Origin: Gammaproteobacteria bacterium | Lineage (GTDB): Bacteria; Pseudomonadota; Gammaproteobacteria; Steroidobacterales; XN24 | Length of the DNA stretch: 38,519 bases | Direction: 5' to 3' | Assembly: GCA_029287575.1 (NCBI GenBank) | Contig: JARFQW010000167.1 | Coordinates: 1-38,519, forward strand | Part shown: positions 9,291 through 17,978 of the stretch, piece after piece | Layout: the number at the start of each line of letters is the position of its first letter | How positions within the stretch are numbered: position 1 is the first letter of the stretch | Translations under genes and position numbers: made by a program | The notes under the pieces: generated by a model | What the model was told of the DNA's origin: nothing | The model's database searches: none | What the model saw: the letters and a program-made list of their open reading frames with translations, nothing else

Positions 9291-9830
9291 ATGCGCATGC
9301 TCGCCTATTTCCTTTATCTGGCGGTATTCCGGCATACGCCGGAAGACTACCGGCCCTACGCGCTGTTTTTTCCGTGGATCCGGAATCGCCTGGTCGGCGT
9401 GTTCGCGGATGCCTGTGGCCGCCAGGTGCGGGTCAAATCGAACGCCGAGGTGTCCCCGCACATACGGATCGGGGACCGGTCCGAGCTCGGCACACGATGT
9501 GTGATCCAGTCCGGGGTCGTGATCGGAGACGACGTCATCATGGGGCCGGACGTAAAGATCTTCAGCCGCAATCATCGCTTCGAGGACACCGGGACACCGG
9601 TTCGCGACCAGGGCAAACGACAGGACACCGTGACGATCGGCAACGACGTCTGGATTGGCGCGAACGTGGTTATTCTGCCGGGCGTGACCATTGGAGACCA
9701 CGCCATCGTGGCTGCGGGCGCCATCGTCACCCGCAGCGTCGGGGAGTGGACTGTCGTCGGCGGCAACCCGGCACGGCGAATCCGGGATCGCCGGGAAAGC
9801 GACCATCCGCCGCCGGATACCCGCCTGTGA
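9291..9830 (+). CDS. hexapeptide-repeat acyltransferase (sugar O-acetyltransferase type)
   Basis: The 179-residue protein has left-handed beta-helix hexapeptide repeats from about residue 50 on (IRIGDRSELG, VVIGDDVIMG, VTIGNDVWIGANVVILPGVTIGDHAIVAAGAIV) and the conserved NHRF loop with a catalytic-type His. The family includes WcaF- and CysE-like enzymes that move an acetyl group from acetyl-CoA to a sugar hydroxyl in the cytosol. The end (VVGGNPARRIRDR) is typical. It overlaps the sulfotransferase gene by four bases (GTGA), so both likely act on the same polymer. The acceptor sugar is unknown. A second in-frame ATG lies two codons in. Confidence 0.9.
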   Translation: MRMLAYFLYLAVFRHTPEDYRPYALFFPWIRNRLVGVFADACGRQVRVKSNAEVSPHIRIGDRSELGTRCVIQSGVVIGDDVIMGPDVKIFSRNHRFEDTGTPVRDQGKRQDTVTIGNDVWIGANVVILPGVTIGDHAIVAAGAIVTRSVGEWTVVGGNPARRIRDRRESDHPPPDTRL

Positions 9831-10639
9831 GTGCACCGGATCCAGACATTGTTTATATCCTCGGCGCGGGCCGCAGCGGAACGACGCTGCTCGATGTGGT
9901 CCTGGGTAACGGCGACGGCATGTTCAGCTGCGGCGAGATCAGGAAGTTCCTGGAACTCGACGGCCGCCCGGCCGCGATGGCCGAAGGGTCCGCCAACTGG
10001 CGGTTCTGGGACGGGGTCCGGGCAGCCGTGAATGAGTCTTTCAGCGCCGGACAGCGAGCGCGGTTGGCCGCGGCCGCCCGCCGTATGGAGTCCCATGCCT
10101 GGTTCCCGCTGCAATGGCTGGGCTTGCCGGTGGTCAGCCGTGCCGACCGCGAGCTCTACGCACGCTACGTCGAGGTGCTGCTTGGCGCTATCTCGGCTCG
10201 CAGCGGACAATCCGTGCTGATCGATTCATCCAAGTATCCGGGCCGGGTCCTGGCGCTCCTGCCTGTTCTCGGTGACAGGCTGCGAGCGGTCTACATCCGC
10301 AGGCCCAGAAAAGCCGTGGTCACGTCGTTCCGGAAGAAGGGCATCGAGCAGCCCGCCAAGAGTTGGCTTGCGGCCAACGTCTACTGGCTGGTCATGCGAA
10401 TCGCGTGTGGCCTGGCCTATCGGCGCGTGCCGGCCGCGCGCCGTTCGTCCGTCAGCTACGATGGGCTGGTGGAAAAACCGGCGAGGTCTCTCGCCGACGT
10501 GGCCAGGGATCTGGATCTGGATCTTCGGCGCCCTATGGAAATTGCCAGCCGCCAGGGTGATTTTGCCGTTGGTTGGCTGTTCGAGGGCAACCGTATCCGC
10601 AAACTCGATTCGATGGCCATTCAACGCAGGCCCGCCTGA
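9827..10639 (+). CDS. PAPS-dependent sulfotransferase family protein
   Basis: The 270-residue protein starts at GTG 9827, overlapping the acyltransferase stop. The frame is open far upstream, but that part is a shadow of the previous genes. The N-terminal GAGRSGTTLLD (about residues 13-23) is the 5'-phosphosulfate P-loop of the Sulfotransfer family. The later segments DSSKYPGRVLALLP and AVYIRRPRKAVVTSFRKKG fit the 3'-phosphate binding region, and VSYDGLVEKPARSL fits the C-terminal helix. Such enzymes transfer sulfate from PAPS to hydroxyls of sugars or lipids. Next to EPS genes, a sulfated polysaccharide is the likeliest product. No PAPS synthesis genes are in the window. Confidence 0.85.
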   Translation: MSAPDPDIVYILGAGRSGTTLLDVVLGNGDGMFSCGEIRKFLELDGRPAAMAEGSANWRFWDGVRAAVNESFSAGQRARLAAAARRMESHAWFPLQWLGLPVVSRADRELYARYVEVLLGAISARSGQSVLIDSSKYPGRVLALLPVLGDRLRAVYIRRPRKAVVTSFRKKGIEQPAKSWLAANVYWLVMRIACGLAYRRVPAARRSSVSYDGLVEKPARSLADVARDLDLDLRRPMEIASRQGDFAVGWLFEGNRIRKLDSMAIQRRPA

Positions 10640-10686
10640 TTACCGGCGGGCAGCTTCCCCAGTTACAGATGAGGAATCACGGAGCG

Positions 10687-12000
10687 ATGAGAATCAGCAT
10701 ATTCGGCATGGGCTATGTCGGGGCGGTCACCGCCGGGTGTCTGGCCCGTGAGGGCCACGAAGTCTGGGGCGTGGACCCTAATCCGACAAAGGTAGACCTC
10801 ATCAATTCCGGTCAGCCACCGATTGTCGAGGAAGGGGTTGCCGAACTCATCGAAGCCGCGGTTTCGGGGGGCCGTCTCCGCGCGTTCACGGATCCGGGCC
10901 CGGCTATCGAAAGCACCGAGATCTCCATGGTCTGCGTGGGGACGCCCAGCCAGTCCAACGGGAGCCTCAGCCTGGAATACGTCCGTCATGTCTGCGAACA
11001 AATCGGCGCCCATCTACGCGACAAGGATGACTATCATGTCGTTGTCTGCCGTAGCACCGTGCTGCCGGGAACCATGGAGTCTATCGTTATTCCCACCCTC
11101 GAGGCCGCGTCGGGCAAGACGGCGGGCGAGGGCTTCGGGGTGTGCAACAATCCCGAGTTCCTGCGGGAGGGGACGGCAGTCAGGGATTTCTACTCGCCTC
11201 CCAAGACGGTGATCGGTTCTTCCGACCCGCGCTCGGCCGAGATCGTCGCCGGCCTGTATGCCAGCCTCGATGCGCCGCTTGTCTCCACGGACCTGCGCAC
11301 CGCGGAAATGGCCAAATACGCGGACAATGTCTGGCACGCATTGAAGGTCTGCTTTGCAAACGAGCTCGGCAACATCTGCAAGGGCAGCGGTGTGGACAGC
11401 CACGCGGTCATGGATGTGTTCTTCAAGGACGAGAAACTCAATCTCTCCAAAGCCTATCTGACCCCGGGTTTTGCTTTCGGCGGGTCGTGCCTGCCGAAGG
11501 ATGTGCGCGCCCTCGTATACCGCGGGCGGGCCCTGGATCTGGAAACGCCCGTGCTCGGCGCGATCATGAGCAGCAACTGGCAGCAGATCGAACGGGCCGC
11601 GGATCTCATTATCCAGGCGGGTTCCCGGAAAGTGTCCGTACTCGGATTCAGTTTCAAGGGCGGCACCGACGACCTTCGTGAGAGTCCGATGATCGAAGTG
11701 ATCGAACGGCTGATCGGCAAGGGCTACGACCTTCGGGTGTATGACGCCAACGTCAATCTGTCGAACCTGATTGGCGCGAACCGGGAGTATCTGCTCGATC
11801 ACGTCCCGCATATTTCCTCTATCATGGTGCCGAGCATGAAAGAAGCCCTGGACCACGGCGATACCATCGTGATTGGCAATTACTCACCGGAATTCGAGTC
11901 CGTAGGCCAGCTCCTCTCCGCGGAACAGACCGTCGTGGATCTCGTGCGCATCGACAGTCTTCGCGACGCCGCGGGCGACTATGAGGGCATCTGCTGGTGA
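10687..12000 (+). CDS. algD: GDP-mannose 6-dehydrogenase
   Basis: The 437-residue protein matches AlgD (436 aa in Pseudomonas) along its whole length as I recall it: N-terminal MRISIFGMGYVGAV Rossmann motif, CVGTPS, RSTVLPGTM, NPEFLREGTAV, the catalytic-Cys motif GFAFGGSCLPKDVRAL, SFKGGTDDLRESP and the final EGICW. It oxidises GDP-mannose twice with NAD+ to GDP-mannuronate in the cytosol. The start at ATG 10687 is fixed by the Rossmann strand, and GAGGAA lies ten bases upstream. The rest of an alginate operon (alg8, alg44, algK, algE) is absent, so GDP-ManA probably feeds a repeat-unit polymer made with Wzy. The next gene overlaps its stop. Confidence 0.92.
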   Translation: MRISIFGMGYVGAVTAGCLAREGHEVWGVDPNPTKVDLINSGQPPIVEEGVAELIEAAVSGGRLRAFTDPGPAIESTEISMVCVGTPSQSNGSLSLEYVRHVCEQIGAHLRDKDDYHVVVCRSTVLPGTMESIVIPTLEAASGKTAGEGFGVCNNPEFLREGTAVRDFYSPPKTVIGSSDPRSAEIVAGLYASLDAPLVSTDLRTAEMAKYADNVWHALKVCFANELGNICKGSGVDSHAVMDVFFKDEKLNLSKAYLTPGFAFGGSCLPKDVRALVYRGRALDLETPVLGAIMSSNWQQIERAADLIIQAGSRKVSVLGFSFKGGTDDLRESPMIEVIERLIGKGYDLRVYDANVNLSNLIGANREYLLDHVPHISSIMVPSMKEALDHGDTIVIGNYSPEFESVGQLLSAEQTVVDLVRIDSLRDAAGDYEGICW

Positions 12001-12923
12001 GCGCATCGGCTGCTGGCGAGGAGCCCATGGAGACATCCGCCCGGACCCTCTCGCCGCCGGAGCAGGAAATCGGTGTCTGGGATCTGATTGCCGCCCTCTG
12101 GCGGCGGAAATGGATCATTCTGTTGCTGTCCGTGCTGGCGGGCGCGGCAGCCTATGGTGTCTCCTACCTGATGACGCCCGAATACCGGGCCTCGGTTGTG
12201 CTCTCGCCGGCATCGGGCACCAACGAACGATCGAGGCTGGCGGGTCTCATGGGCCAGATCGGTGGTCTCGGCGGACTCGCGGGGCTGGGCCTGCCCGAGT
12301 CCGAGCGCGACGAGGAAGCGTTCGCCACCCTGAAATCCCGTTCGTTCACGGAGTCATTCATCGAGGAACACGGCCTCATGCCTGTCCTGTTCCCGGCTGC
12401 ATGGGATGCCGACGCTGAGGCCTGGCTGGAGGAGCCCGGACGTATCCAGCCGTCGATCCGGGATGGGTTTGCGGTGCTGGACGGGTCCGTCAGAACGCTT
12501 GTGCGCGACCGTGAGACCGGGCTGGTTACGTTGCACATGGATTGGTCGGACCCTGCCGAGGCCGCCGACTGGGCCAATCAGATGGTCGCTGACGTCAATG
12601 ATCGACTGCGTGCCCAGAAGGTGCGTGAGGCGCAAAAGAGTATCGACTACCTGGAGAGCGAACTCGAGAAAACCAACATCGCCGAAGTGCGTAACGGCAT
12701 CTATCGCCTGGTGGAGGGGCATATTCAGAACATTGCCCTGGCAAACGCCAGAGAGCAGTTTGCCTTCAGGATCATCGATCCCGCGGTGCCGGCCGATCCG
12801 GAGGACTTCCGCAAGCCCAACCGGGCGCTGATGGCCGCCGCCGGCCTGGTCGCGGGCGGCCTGCTGGGTATCCTGCTGTCCCTGGCCCTGGAGTTCGGGC
12901 CCCGTCTCCATGGCCGCCGGTAG
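11997..12923 (+). CDS. Wzz-type chain length determinant protein
   Basis: The 308-residue inner-membrane protein has an N-terminal Wzz domain: a first membrane helix (about residues 38-57, WIILLLSVLAGAAAYGVSYL), a periplasmic part with helices (EAQKSIDYLESELEKTN), a Pro-containing stretch IIDPAVPADPEDFRKP, and a second helix (about 280-298). These proteins set polymer length together with Wzy. GTG 11997 overlaps the algD stop. ATG 12027, with GAGGAG upstream, is an alternative start. There is no C-terminal tyrosine kinase domain, so this is the short Wzz form rather than Wzc. The following glycosyltransferase gene overlaps its end by 14 bases. Confidence 0.85.
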   Translation: MSASAAGEEPMETSARTLSPPEQEIGVWDLIAALWRRKWIILLLSVLAGAAAYGVSYLMTPEYRASVVLSPASGTNERSRLAGLMGQIGGLGGLAGLGLPESERDEEAFATLKSRSFTESFIEEHGLMPVLFPAAWDADAEAWLEEPGRIQPSIRDGFAVLDGSVRTLVRDRETGLVTLHMDWSDPAEAADWANQMVADVNDRLRAQKVREAQKSIDYLESELEKTNIAEVRNGIYRLVEGHIQNIALANAREQFAFRIIDPAVPADPEDFRKPNRALMAAAGLVAGGLLGILLSLALEFGPRLHGRR

Positions 12924-14178
12924 CCCGGCGGAGAGCGGCTCACCCGTTGATCCCGCGTCGGCGAGCCCGAACCCGAACCCGCTCTCCGGCCAGCGGGTAC
13001 TCATCGTGGTCGAGAACCTTCCCGTGCCGTTCGACCGTCGGGTCTGGCAGGAGGCAAACGCTCTGCGCGGTCAGGGCATGGACGTCTCGGTCATCTCGCC
13101 GAAGGGTCAGGGGGCGGAGCAGTCCTTCGAGATCATCAACGGTATCCATGTGTTTCGGCATCCCCAACCGCCCGAGGCCCGTGGCGTCATGGGATTCTTC
13201 CTGGAATATCCGCTGGCGCTGTTCTGGGAGTTTCTGCTGGCCTGGCGGGTGTTTTTCCGGCGCGGATTCGACGTCATCCACATCTGCAATCCGCCGGACC
13301 TGCTGTTTCTGGTGGCCGCCCCGTTCAGGCTGCTCGGCAAACGGGTGATATTCGATCATCACGACATCAATCCGGAGCTGTTCGAGGCCAAGTACCATCG
13401 CCGGGGGATCTTCCATCGGCTGCTCTGCCTCGTCGAATGGCTGACTTTCCGCACCTGCCACGTGTCGATTGCCACCAATGAATCCTACCGTGAAGTGGCG
13501 GTGTCCCGCGGGCGGATGAAGCCGGAGAATGTGTACGTTGTGCGCAGCGGCCCGTCGCTGGAGCGGCTGCGTCTGATGCCGGAGGACCCCGCCTTCAGGA
13601 AAGGTCGTCAGATCCTCATCGGCTATGTCGGGGTCATCGGTCAGCAGGAAGGCATCGACCACCTCCTGGAAGCCTTGCGAATTCTGATCGACAAACTGGG
13701 TTTCGCGGATTTTCAGTGCACGATCTGCGGCGGCGGTCCGGAACTCGAGGCCATGCAGACGAAGTGCACCGAGCTGGGCCTGGACGAACACGTCGAGTTC
13801 ACCGGCCGCATCCCGGAAGACGAGCTGCTCGGGATTCTCAACACGGCGGATATCTGCGTGAATCCCGATGTGTGGAACGTGATGAATGACCGCTCCACCA
13901 TGAACAAGGTCATGGAATACATGGCGCTGGGCAAACCGATCGTGCAATACGATTTGCGCGAAGGCCGGGTTTCGGCCCAGGAGGCGTCACTGTATGCGAA
14001 ACCCAATGACCGCGCGGATTTCGCCGCGCGGATCCTCGAGCTGGTGAAGGATCCGGAGCTTCGCGAGCGGATGGGCAAGTTCGGACGCAAGCGGGTAGAG
14101 CAGGACCTGAACTGGACGGTCGAGGAGCCCAAGTTCCTGGCCGTGTACCGGCGGGTCCTGGGCCTCGAACCCCGGTAG
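12910..14178 (+). CDS. GT4-family glycosyltransferase (WbuB-like)
   Basis: The 422-residue protein has two Rossmann-like halves of GT-B fold. The N-terminal half has VLIVVENLPVPFDRRVWQEA, then DVIHICNPPDLLF and FDHHDINPELFEAKY. The C-terminal half has IGYVGVIGQQEGIDHLLEAL and the donor-site region NPDVWNVMNDRSTMNKVMEY followed by MALGKPIVQYDLREGR. It is a retaining glycosyltransferase that adds one sugar to the lipid-linked repeat unit at the cytosolic face. A hydrophobic stretch near residues 95-112 may help membrane association. The first 25 residues are low-complexity and lie partly in the overlap with wzz, so a later start is possible but not evident. Confidence 0.88.
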   Translation: MAAGSPAESGSPVDPASASPNPNPLSGQRVLIVVENLPVPFDRRVWQEANALRGQGMDVSVISPKGQGAEQSFEIINGIHVFRHPQPPEARGVMGFFLEYPLALFWEFLLAWRVFFRRGFDVIHICNPPDLLFLVAAPFRLLGKRVIFDHHDINPELFEAKYHRRGIFHRLLCLVEWLTFRTCHVSIATNESYREVAVSRGRMKPENVYVVRSGPSLERLRLMPEDPAFRKGRQILIGYVGVIGQQEGIDHLLEALRILIDKLGFADFQCTICGGGPELEAMQTKCTELGLDEHVEFTGRIPEDELLGILNTADICVNPDVWNVMNDRSTMNKVMEYMALGKPIVQYDLREGRVSAQEASLYAKPNDRADFAARILELVKDPELRERMGKFGRKRVEQDLNWTVEEPKFLAVYRRVLGLEPR

Positions 14179-14205
14179 CGGGACAGTCTAGCCGCCGACG
14201 GTGTC

Positions 14206-15480
14206 ATGAGTATCTCTTTTTCAGCTACAGCGTATCCCCGGGACACCGCCCCGGGCGGCGTCCTGAGCTCCCGCGCCCTGGCATTCTTGCTGTACGGGTT
14301 CGTCGTCGTCGCCAACGTGTCCGATGTGGTGACCTCCCTGCAGGTCATTCGGGGAGGCGGCATCACCGCGGGCCAGGTGCTCAAGAGCGCCGTCTTTGCG
14401 TTTCTGTTCGTGGCGAATCTCGATCGGGTCTCTCAGCGCGGCGGGCTCGTATTCTGCTACCTGCTGTTCGCCTATTTCATGGTCGTGGAGCTCGTGGCGG
14501 TAGCCGGCCATCACGAGGCCCGGTTCCTGGTGGACGGCTTCGTGTTCGCTTCCAAGGCCCTGCTGCCGTTCATGGCTTACTACTGGCTTGAAACGCAGGT
14601 GGACGAGGGCCGGCTGAGCTTCGGGACACTCGAACGGCTGCTCCTGCTGTATGTCGCCCTGTTCTGTCTGAATATTCTCGTGCCGGTTGCTCTGGGCGTG
14701 TCCCTGCTGAACTACGGTACGAGCGGCTATACGGGGTTCTACAACGCCGGCAACGAGCTGGGCGCGTTCATCGCCTTCATGGTGCCGGTCACACTGTACT
14801 TCTCGTTTCGCGGCAATCATCGCTTCATCGCGGCGCTGCTCGCCGCGGCGCTCGTAGTGTGCGGGATACTGACCGGTGCCAAGACGCCACTTCTCGCCTC
14901 GGCGCTTTCGCTTGTGCTGGTGCCGCTGATCATGTGGCGTCATTTTGTCGCGGGCGCCGTGATCGGCGGCGTCGTGCTGGCCGGTCCGGTACTGTACGTG
15001 CTCACTCACCTGAGCGATCTGGCCCGGCTCCTTCCCGAGAGCATATTCGGGCGCCTGATCACGGCCGTTACCGAACGCTACAGCCTGATCGAGATTCTGC
15101 TCGGCGTTCGGATCGAGTACTTCCGCCTCTATATGGACCAGCTCCAGGCGAGCGGACTGGTCCAGGGGCTGTTCGGCCGCGGCTTTGTCGCCGCCGCCGA
15201 TTTCATGTTGCCGGTGACCGGCGCCTACAAGGCCGCCGAGATGGAAGCGGTCGATCTGGTGGCCCGGTACGGATTCGTCGGGCTGACCCTGGTCGTCATC
15301 CTTGTTCTCGGGGTATTCATCCTTCACGCCGCCAGGGATGCCTACTCTCGTGTGCTGACCTACGCGACCCTCATTCTCGTTCTGGTGTCGTTACTGGCCG
15401 GGCATGTCCTGGGCAACGCCTTCTGCGGTTTCGTCTTGGGCATGGCCTACGCCGCGCGGGTGTGCCCGACGCGCGCATGA
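14206..15480 (+). CDS. Wzy-like polysaccharide polymerase / O-antigen ligase family
   Basis: The 424-residue integral membrane protein has about ten to twelve hydrophobic segments and a larger loop around residues 270-350 (SIFGRLITAVTERYSLIEIL to YKAAEMEAVDLVARYG). The motif YNAGNELGAFIAFMVP, on the outer side of a helix, resembles the conserved region of the O-antigen ligase/polymerase family (Wzy_C). Wzy proteins link lipid-bound repeat units in the periplasm. Sequence conservation in this family is low, so polymerase versus ligase cannot be settled from sequence. Its location between two glycosyltransferases and beside wzz favours polymerase. Its stop overlaps the next ATG (ATGA). Confidence 0.75.
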   Translation: MSISFSATAYPRDTAPGGVLSSRALAFLLYGFVVVANVSDVVTSLQVIRGGGITAGQVLKSAVFAFLFVANLDRVSQRGGLVFCYLLFAYFMVVELVAVAGHHEARFLVDGFVFASKALLPFMAYYWLETQVDEGRLSFGTLERLLLLYVALFCLNILVPVALGVSLLNYGTSGYTGFYNAGNELGAFIAFMVPVTLYFSFRGNHRFIAALLAAALVVCGILTGAKTPLLASALSLVLVPLIMWRHFVAGAVIGGVVLAGPVLYVLTHLSDLARLLPESIFGRLITAVTERYSLIEILLGVRIEYFRLYMDQLQASGLVQGLFGRGFVAAADFMLPVTGAYKAAEMEAVDLVARYGFVGLTLVVILVLGVFILHAARDAYSRVLTYATLILVLVSLLAGHVLGNAFCGFVLGMAYAARVCPTRA

Positions 15481-16511
15481 AACGGATCCTGATCGTTTCA
15501 AACATGTACCCGTCGGCTGAAAAGCCGTATTCGGGCGTGTTCGTCAAGAATCAGTACGAATGCCTCAAGACCCTGGCGGAGGGACGGGCGCAGGTCGACC
15601 TGTTCGCCATGCCCAGGAAGTTCACCGGCCCGGTCGGCACGATCGCCAAGTACGTCGCCGCAGTGTTGCGGTTCCTGCCGCGGTTTTTTGCCCGCTATGA
15701 CGTGATCCATGTCCACTATTTCGTGCCGCTGTTTTTTGTCGCCTGGGTTTATGGGCTGCTGCGACCCCGGACGCGCATTGTCGTGACATTTCACGGGACC
15801 GATGCGTCCGTCAAGCTCAGGAAGCCACTAATGCGCGGGCTGGCTCGCCGCGCGATCCGGCGGGCGGACGTTGTCATAGCGGTCGGCGAAGATCTGGCCG
15901 ACAACCTCGAGCAGAATCTCGGCCGTGGCGCCGACTTCGTGCTCCCCGCTGGCGTCGACCGTTCGATGTTCTATCGCGAGCCCGGGGCGGCGAAGCGCTG
16001 GGACTTCGTGTTTGTCGGATCGTTTCTGGAACGCAAGGGCCTGCTGGAGTTTCTGGCCGTGGCTGAAGGGTTCGGCAACGATCGACGCTTCTGCGCCGTG
16101 GGGTCCGGGCCGCTGGAGAGCGTCATTGCCGCCCATCGGGAGCCGGAGGTCGAGGTGCAGGCCAACCTCACCCAGGACGAGATTCGCGGGGTGATGAACC
16201 AGAGCCGGTTCTTGCTGTTCCCGTCTCACCAGGAGGCCTACGGTCTGGTGGTGACCGAGGCCATGTATTGCGGCACGCCGCCTATCGTCTCCCCGATCGA
16301 GAGTCTGGCTGGCAGAGTGGACCACGGGCGCAACGGCTTTGTATCCGCCGGGATGGCCGCAGATGACTTTGTGGCGGCCGCGCGGGTTGCCGACGGTCTT
16401 TCGGAGCGAGAGTATGCTGCGATGTCTGCCGCGGCGGAGGCCTCCGGCGCAGAGGCTGCCCTCGAATCTGTCTGCCGCCGCCTCCTGGCGATCTACGGGG
16501 TGAGCGACTAG
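15477..16511 (+). CDS. GT4-family glycosyltransferase
   Basis: The 344-residue GT-B enzyme begins MKRILIVSNMYPSAEKPYSG, typical of GT4, with DVIHVHYFVPLF and VVTFHGTDASVKLRKP in the acceptor half. The donor half has FVFVGSFLERKGLLEFL and the EX7E motif in HQEAYGLVVTEAM, followed by YCGTPPIVSPIES. It should add a sugar to the growing repeat unit. The start overlaps the wzy stop by four bases, so the genes are translationally coupled. The sugar and linkage are unknown. The protein is slightly short for GT4 (360-400), but both active halves are complete. Confidence 0.88.
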   Translation: MKRILIVSNMYPSAEKPYSGVFVKNQYECLKTLAEGRAQVDLFAMPRKFTGPVGTIAKYVAAVLRFLPRFFARYDVIHVHYFVPLFFVAWVYGLLRPRTRIVVTFHGTDASVKLRKPLMRGLARRAIRRADVVIAVGEDLADNLEQNLGRGADFVLPAGVDRSMFYREPGAAKRWDFVFVGSFLERKGLLEFLAVAEGFGNDRRFCAVGSGPLESVIAAHREPEVEVQANLTQDEIRGVMNQSRFLLFPSHQEAYGLVVTEAMYCGTPPIVSPIESLAGRVDHGRNGFVSAGMAADDFVAAARVADGLSEREYAAMSAAAEASGAEAALESVCRRLLAIYGVSD

Positions 16512-16540
16512 CCTTGTCGTGCGTTTTGGGAGAGTGCCTT

Positions 16541-17842
16541 ATGCGTCACGCTGTCGTTCCCCGGCTGACATGGCTGGCCGCAGTATGCGTTTTTGCCGCT
16601 GCCGTTCCGGCGGGAGCGGGTGCCGTCAAGCCAGAGGCCCACGGAGCCAAAGGCGATGGCCGGACCGATGATTCGGGCGCGTTGTCTGCGGCGATTGCCG
16701 CCGCGGAGCCCAACGATCATCTGAACCTCCGGAACGGGGCGATCTATTACCTCAAGGGCCCCCTGATTGTCGATAAGCCTCTGATGATAAAAGGCAAGGC
16801 GACGCTGAAGGTCGACGGCGGCTTTGTCCAGCCCGATAACGCTCCCCGCAAGTCCAGCGTCCTCGAAATCCAGGCCGGCGCGGCCGGAACCCGGCTCGAC
16901 GGATTCACCGTGGATTTCAGCGAAACCGGCCGCAGCGGGGTGGATATCTGGGCGCCCGGTGTGGCGGTGTCAGGCCTGACCTTCGTCAACTATTTCAAGC
17001 AGCCCAAGTCTGACGGCAAGCGCTTTGACAGCTCCGAGTCCGGTTTGCGGATCATGGCCTCGGGGGCCCGGGTCAGTAAGGTGCATTGTGAGAACATGCG
17101 CACGGCAACCGCGGACGCAGTCCCCCGCTGCGTCACGGTCCAGGGCGGCGCGTCCGATGTCGAGCTTCGGGATCTCAGCGGCAAGCAGATCAACGGCGGC
17201 GTGGTCCTCGGAAAATCAAGCAATGTGCGGATTCTGGGATACCGGTTCGACGGTCTGTCGGACAACGGCATTTATATTCTGGGGAATGCCCGGGACGTGG
17301 TCGCCGAGGACGGCTGGCTGCGGAACACGGAGGAACCGATCGTCTTCAAGGGCGCCAATACCCGTGTCAGCCGCCTGGAAGTCGAGAACCAGTCACGGGG
17401 TTTCGGCATCGAGCAGGCCAACGGGGTGATCCTGGAGGATGTGAAGGTCACCTATGGCCCCGGGTTCAAGGCATCGCCGGCGTTCCTGCGCACGCGAAAG
17501 GTCAACAAGTCCAGCAGCGATATCCTGCTGAGGAATATTGATGCAGATCTCTGGCTCGGCGACAGTGTGCTTTCCGTGGCCTATGGGGTAGTCGACGGCC
17601 TCCGGCTCGAAAACTGCACGTTCCGGCTAAAACGGGTCCCTGGCGGCAAGGGGGCCCGCTATCTGGTCAGGCACAAGGCCGGTTCGCCGCCCCGGTACGT
17701 CAATACCCGGTTCGACCTCGTGGATTTCCAGGGGTCACTGGACGGCCGGCTGATTATTCAGTCCCAGGGCAAAGCGGGCGGAAAGGGCGTGCGCATCAAC
17801 CAGCAGGGCAAATCCCTGAAGCCCTCCGGGACTGTCAGGTAG
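16541..17842 (+). CDS. secreted right-handed beta-helix protein (pectate-lyase-like)
   Basis: The 433-residue protein has a signal peptide (1 to about 28, ending PAGAGA/VKP), which supports ATG 16541 with GGGAGAG upstream rather than TTG 16514. The mature start EAHGAKGDGRTDDSGALSAA is the hallmark of pectate-lyase-3 / GH28-type parallel beta-helices. It is followed by many short beta-strand repeats (VRILGYRF, GIYILGNARDVVAEDGW, VSRLEVENQSRGFGIEQ). In EPS loci such proteins are lyases, hydrolases or C5-epimerases acting on the polymer in the periplasm, as AlgG and AlgL do for alginate. The catalytic residues are not certain, so lyase, epimerase and hydrolase all remain possible. Confidence 0.75.
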   Translation: MRHAVVPRLTWLAAVCVFAAAVPAGAGAVKPEAHGAKGDGRTDDSGALSAAIAAAEPNDHLNLRNGAIYYLKGPLIVDKPLMIKGKATLKVDGGFVQPDNAPRKSSVLEIQAGAAGTRLDGFTVDFSETGRSGVDIWAPGVAVSGLTFVNYFKQPKSDGKRFDSSESGLRIMASGARVSKVHCENMRTATADAVPRCVTVQGGASDVELRDLSGKQINGGVVLGKSSNVRILGYRFDGLSDNGIYILGNARDVVAEDGWLRNTEEPIVFKGANTRVSRLEVENQSRGFGIEQANGVILEDVKVTYGPGFKASPAFLRTRKVNKSSSDILLRNIDADLWLGDSVLSVAYGVVDGLRLENCTFRLKRVPGGKGARYLVRHKAGSPPRYVNTRFDLVDFQGSLDGRLIIQSQGKAGGKGVRINQQGKSLKPSGTVR

Positions 17843-17978
17843 GCGACAGGGACGTGCTCGGCTCATCGTCGGACATAACAAAGCGCTGAGAAATTTTCTG
17901 GAAGTCTATGGGCATAAGACATAAACTTTGCGTCCCGCACTGCACAAAAGCCGTCAGCCGGTCGGAAGAGACATTCCC

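Noticed and set aside
10631-10650. CCCGCC...GGCGGG hairpin over the sulfotransferase stop as a terminator
   Set aside because: The stem is only six bases with an eight-base loop and no T-run; algD follows 47 bases later in the same direction.
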